Positions 6,386 to 8,075 of a stretch of 8,075 nt of DNA are shown piece by piece. The position numbers were made by a program, and so were the translations under genes. The notes beneath the pieces are model-generated. The model was not told where the DNA came from. It searched no databases and saw only the letters and a program-made list of their open reading frames with translations. The DNA is from Bacillota bacterium (lineage in GTDB: Bacteria > Bacillota > Clostridia > Peptostreptococcales > Anaerovoracaceae), in assembly GCA_016284575.1 (NCBI GenBank), contig JAEEPD010000066.1:1-8075 (forward strand), given 5' to 3'. Position 1 is the first letter of the stretch. Every line of letters begins with the position of its first letter.

Positions 6386-6389
6386 AAGA

Positions 6390-7739
6390 ATGAGCTTATT
6401 TAGCAGAAACAGCGGAATAAAACTGAATAAATACAAGAACACCGTGGGCATGGCCGTGGTGCCGGTATCCACTCCCGAGCGGGTCTATGTGCCCCTGCCC
6501 TCCATGGAGGGCTTTTCCTGCACGCCCGCAGTTTCCCCGGGAGATATGGTTGGCATGGGCCAGCTCATAGGAAAAAGCGAAAGCAGGAGGCTCGCCCCTG
6601 TTCACAGCAGCGTCTCCGGCACTGTGGAAGCCATCGAGGAGTTTCCCCTGCCCCTTGGCGGAAGCTGCCTCCACGTGGTGATAAGATCCGACGGAAGGCA
6701 GGATGCGGCGGAGGGCATAAAGGCTCCGGCCTTCGGGGACCGGGAGAGCTTCCTTAAGGCCGTCTGGGCCTCGGGCATCACAGAAAAGGGCGAAAGCTGC
6801 ATCTCCATTGCAGAAAGCTTCGATTTTCCCGAGGGCTCGGTGGATACCCTGATAGTTAACGCGGCGGAGAGCGAGCCCTATCTTACTGTAGACCACATGA
6901 CCATGCTGGCCTACGCGGAGGAGCTTACAGCAGGCTGCAGAAGCCTGATGGCAGGCCTTGGGATCCCCAGGACCGTCATCGCCATAGAGGAAAACAAGAA
7001 GGATGCCGCAGAGCTCCTTGAAAAATACGCAGACGAAAGCATACAGATAAAAATGCTGCCGGATACCTATCCCCACGAGGAGCTTAGGACCCTTCTCAGA
7101 GAGACTGTGGGAAGAGAGCTTCCCGGAAGAAAGAAGCCTGTTGACGCGGGGGCCGCAGTCATAGGCATCAGCGCCCTGCTCAAGCTTCAGCAGTACTTTG
7201 AAGGGGGCATGCCCCTGATCACAAGAAGCCTTACCATCGAAGGCAATGCCATAGCAAGGCCCATGAACATCGAGGCCCCCATAGGGACCAGGCTTTCCGA
7301 GATAATAGCCTTCTGCGGAGGCATAAAAGAAGGAAAGAGGCTTGGAAAGCTCATACTGGGAGGCCCGATCAAGGGCACAGCCCTTACCGGAGCCAGCTTT
7401 TCCGTAGGCAAGGGGGACTTCGGGCTCATCTGCTTCGACGAAAAATACGCCATAGGAGGCAGGGAGACTGCCTGCATCAACTGCGGACGCTGCAATGAAG
7501 CCTGCCCGGAGGGACTTATGCCTGCCCTCATATCAAAGGCCTGGAGGAGCGGACGCTTCGAACGGCTGGAGGCCTTAAACGCAGGGCTTTGTACCGGCTG
7601 CGGAGCCTGCAGCTACGTGTGTCCCGCAAGAAAGCCCCTGAGGGCAGAGCTCGCGGAGGCGAAGGCCTTTCTGGCGGTGAAGGATGCCGCAGAGCAGGAG
7701 GCTGAGCCCCTGACTGAAGAGGAAGGAGGCGGTCTTTAG
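6390..7739 (+). CDS. rnfC: RnfC, ion-translocating ferredoxin:NAD+ oxidoreductase (Rnf complex) subunit C
   Basis: From ATG 6390 the protein has 449 residues and the RnfC domain order. First comes a barrel-sandwich segment with SPGDMVGMGQLIG (49-61) and APVHSSVSGTVEAIEE (69-84). A NuoF-like core follows with NAAESEPYLTVDH (157-169), then an SLBB-type segment (about 280-310, TIEGNAIARPMN..APIGT) and LGGPIKGTAL (323-332). Two [4Fe-4S] motifs close it: CINCGRCNEACP (362-373) and CTGCGACSYVCP (401-412), both complete. In Rnf, RnfC is the cytoplasmic subunit that binds NAD(H) and passes electrons to the membrane subunits, coupling ferredoxin oxidation to Na+ or H+ export. Oddities: the usual GIVGLGGAGFPT-type loop is replaced by GITEKGESCISIAES (129-143), ECEPYL reads ESEPYL, YPxGGE reads YPHEEL (227-232), and the N-terminal GGIHP reads SGIKL. 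The next gene starts at the base after its stop, as in an rnfCDGEAB operon. Confidence 0.93.
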   Translation: MSLFSRNSGIKLNKYKNTVGMAVVPVSTPERVYVPLPSMEGFSCTPAVSPGDMVGMGQLIGKSESRRLAPVHSSVSGTVEAIEEFPLPLGGSCLHVVIRSDGRQDAAEGIKAPAFGDRESFLKAVWASGITEKGESCISIAESFDFPEGSVDTLIVNAAESEPYLTVDHMTMLAYAEELTAGCRSLMAGLGIPRTVIAIEENKKDAAELLEKYADESIQIKMLPDTYPHEELRTLLRETVGRELPGRKKPVDAGAAVIGISALLKLQQYFEGGMPLITRSLTIEGNAIARPMNIEAPIGTRLSEIIAFCGGIKEGKRLGKLILGGPIKGTALTGASFSVGKGDFGLICFDEKYAIGGRETACINCGRCNEACPEGLMPALISKAWRSGRFERLEALNAGLCTGCGACSYVCPARKPLRAELAEAKAFLAVKDAAEQEAEPLTEEEGGGL

Positions 7740-8075
7740 GTGAATCCCGATAAAGAAAGGCTGACCCTTTCCCCTGCGCCCCACCTCAGCGCAAGAGAAG
7801 ATACAGCCTATATCCATAAAAACGTAATAATCGCCCTTATTCCCCAGCTCCTGGTGTCCATCTGGATCTTCGGCTGGAGGGCTCTGGTCCTGACCGCAGC
7901 CTGCACAGCCTTCTGCGTCATATTCGAATGGGTCATCAGAAGAGTTCTGGGCCGCAGCAGCACCATAGGGGACCTTAGCGCCGTCATCACCGGCATGCTG
8001 CTGGCCTTCTGCCTGCCCGTTTCCATACCCCTTTGGATGGCAGCGGTGGGCTGCTTCAGCGCCATAGTGGTGGTA
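7740..8075 (+). CDS. rnfD: RnfD, Rnf complex membrane subunit D (5' part, runs off the right edge)
   Basis: An open frame of 112 codons starts at GTG 7740, directly after the rnfC stop, and runs to the edge. AAGGAGG (7723-7729) inside the end of rnfC lies ten bases upstream, and no nearer start exists, so GTG is chosen. The N-terminus has the RnfD pattern: SPAPHLSAREDTAYIHKN then VIIALIPQLL (29-38). Membrane helices lie at about 29-45, 47-63 and 79-95, and another begins near 97. The family motif STIGDLSAVITGMLLAFCLP (74-93) is clear. RnfD is an integral membrane subunit that carries a covalently bound FMN in its later part (beyond this window) and helps form the electron and ion path. The full protein is usually a little over 300 residues, so roughly two thirds is missing. 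The remaining rnfGEAB genes are expected to follow, but are not visible. Confidence 0.92.
   Translation, partial: MNPDKERLTLSPAPHLSAREDTAYIHKNVIIALIPQLLVSIWIFGWRALVLTAACTAFCVIFEWVIRRVLGRSSTIGDLSAVITGMLLAFCLPVSIPLWMAAVGCFSAIVVV

Noticed and set aside
6363..6389. TTG at 6363 as the rnfC start, adding nine residues
   Set aside because: It lies at the predicted transcription start of a very good promoter (-10 at 6354-6359), and an SD is present only for ATG 6390.
6396..7076. Minus-strand open frame of 226 codons inside rnfC
   Set aside because: rnfC has family motifs throughout. The antisense frame has none and no promoter or SD.
1..8075. tRNA/rRNA genes, CRISPR arrays, insertion sequences, integrase or phage genes, long direct repeats
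   Set aside because: None seen on reading both strands. The window is fully accounted for by compact genes and one divergent regulatory region.

Overview
The window comes from a GC-rich, anaerobic, Gram-positive bacterium, most likely a member of the Clostridia and possibly Lachnospiraceae-like. The evidence is an RnfC-RnfD pair of the Na+/H+-pumping Rnf complex, AAGGAG-type ribosome binding sites, sigma-A promoters with an extended -10, a lipobox-anchored solute-binding protein, and frequent AGA/AGG/ATA codons in GC-rich genes. The genus cannot be fixed from this sequence. I see no tRNA, rRNA, insertion sequence, CRISPR array or phage gene.

Layout. Positions 1-6147 hold six closely packed minus-strand genes. 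In transcription order they are: an AMP-forming long-chain acyl-CoA synthetase (6147-4438), a branched-chain-amino-acid-type ABC solute-binding lipoprotein (4434-3202), a small Nfu/NifU C-terminal Fe-S scaffold (3155-2901), a membrane-anchored CapA-family metallophosphatase (2876-1383), an unrecognised 167-residue protein (1377-874), and the multicopper-oxidase-fold protein PgeF/YfiH (887 to beyond the left edge). Gaps are 3, 46, 24 and 5 nt, and the last pair overlaps by 14 nt, so this reads as one operon. Positions 6148-6389 are a divergent regulatory region with one clear promoter per direction. Positions 6390-8075 start an rnf operon on the plus strand: rnfC complete, rnfD cut by the right edge.

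How the genes fit together. Rnf couples ferredoxin:NAD+ electron transfer to ion pumping and is rich in Fe-S clusters. The divergent operon carries an Fe-S scaffold, but the rest of it points to the envelope: fatty-acid activation, a lipoprotein receptor, a surface-polymer-type phosphatase and a peptidoglycan-editing factor. No single pathway links all six genes from sequence alone.

The window is mostly conventional. The points most worth a second look are: an RnfC lacking the usual glycine-rich flavin/NADH loop while keeping both ferredoxin-type cluster motifs; a near-identical mini-hairpin plus Shine-Dalgarno module in front of two genes of the operon; low-complexity Ala/Ser/Pro/Glu inserts in PgeF and CapA near the active-site motifs; a solute-binding lipoprotein coupled to an acyl-CoA synthetase without any transporter genes in view; and the orphan 167-residue protein. 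I did not find convincing evidence of a wholly new system.
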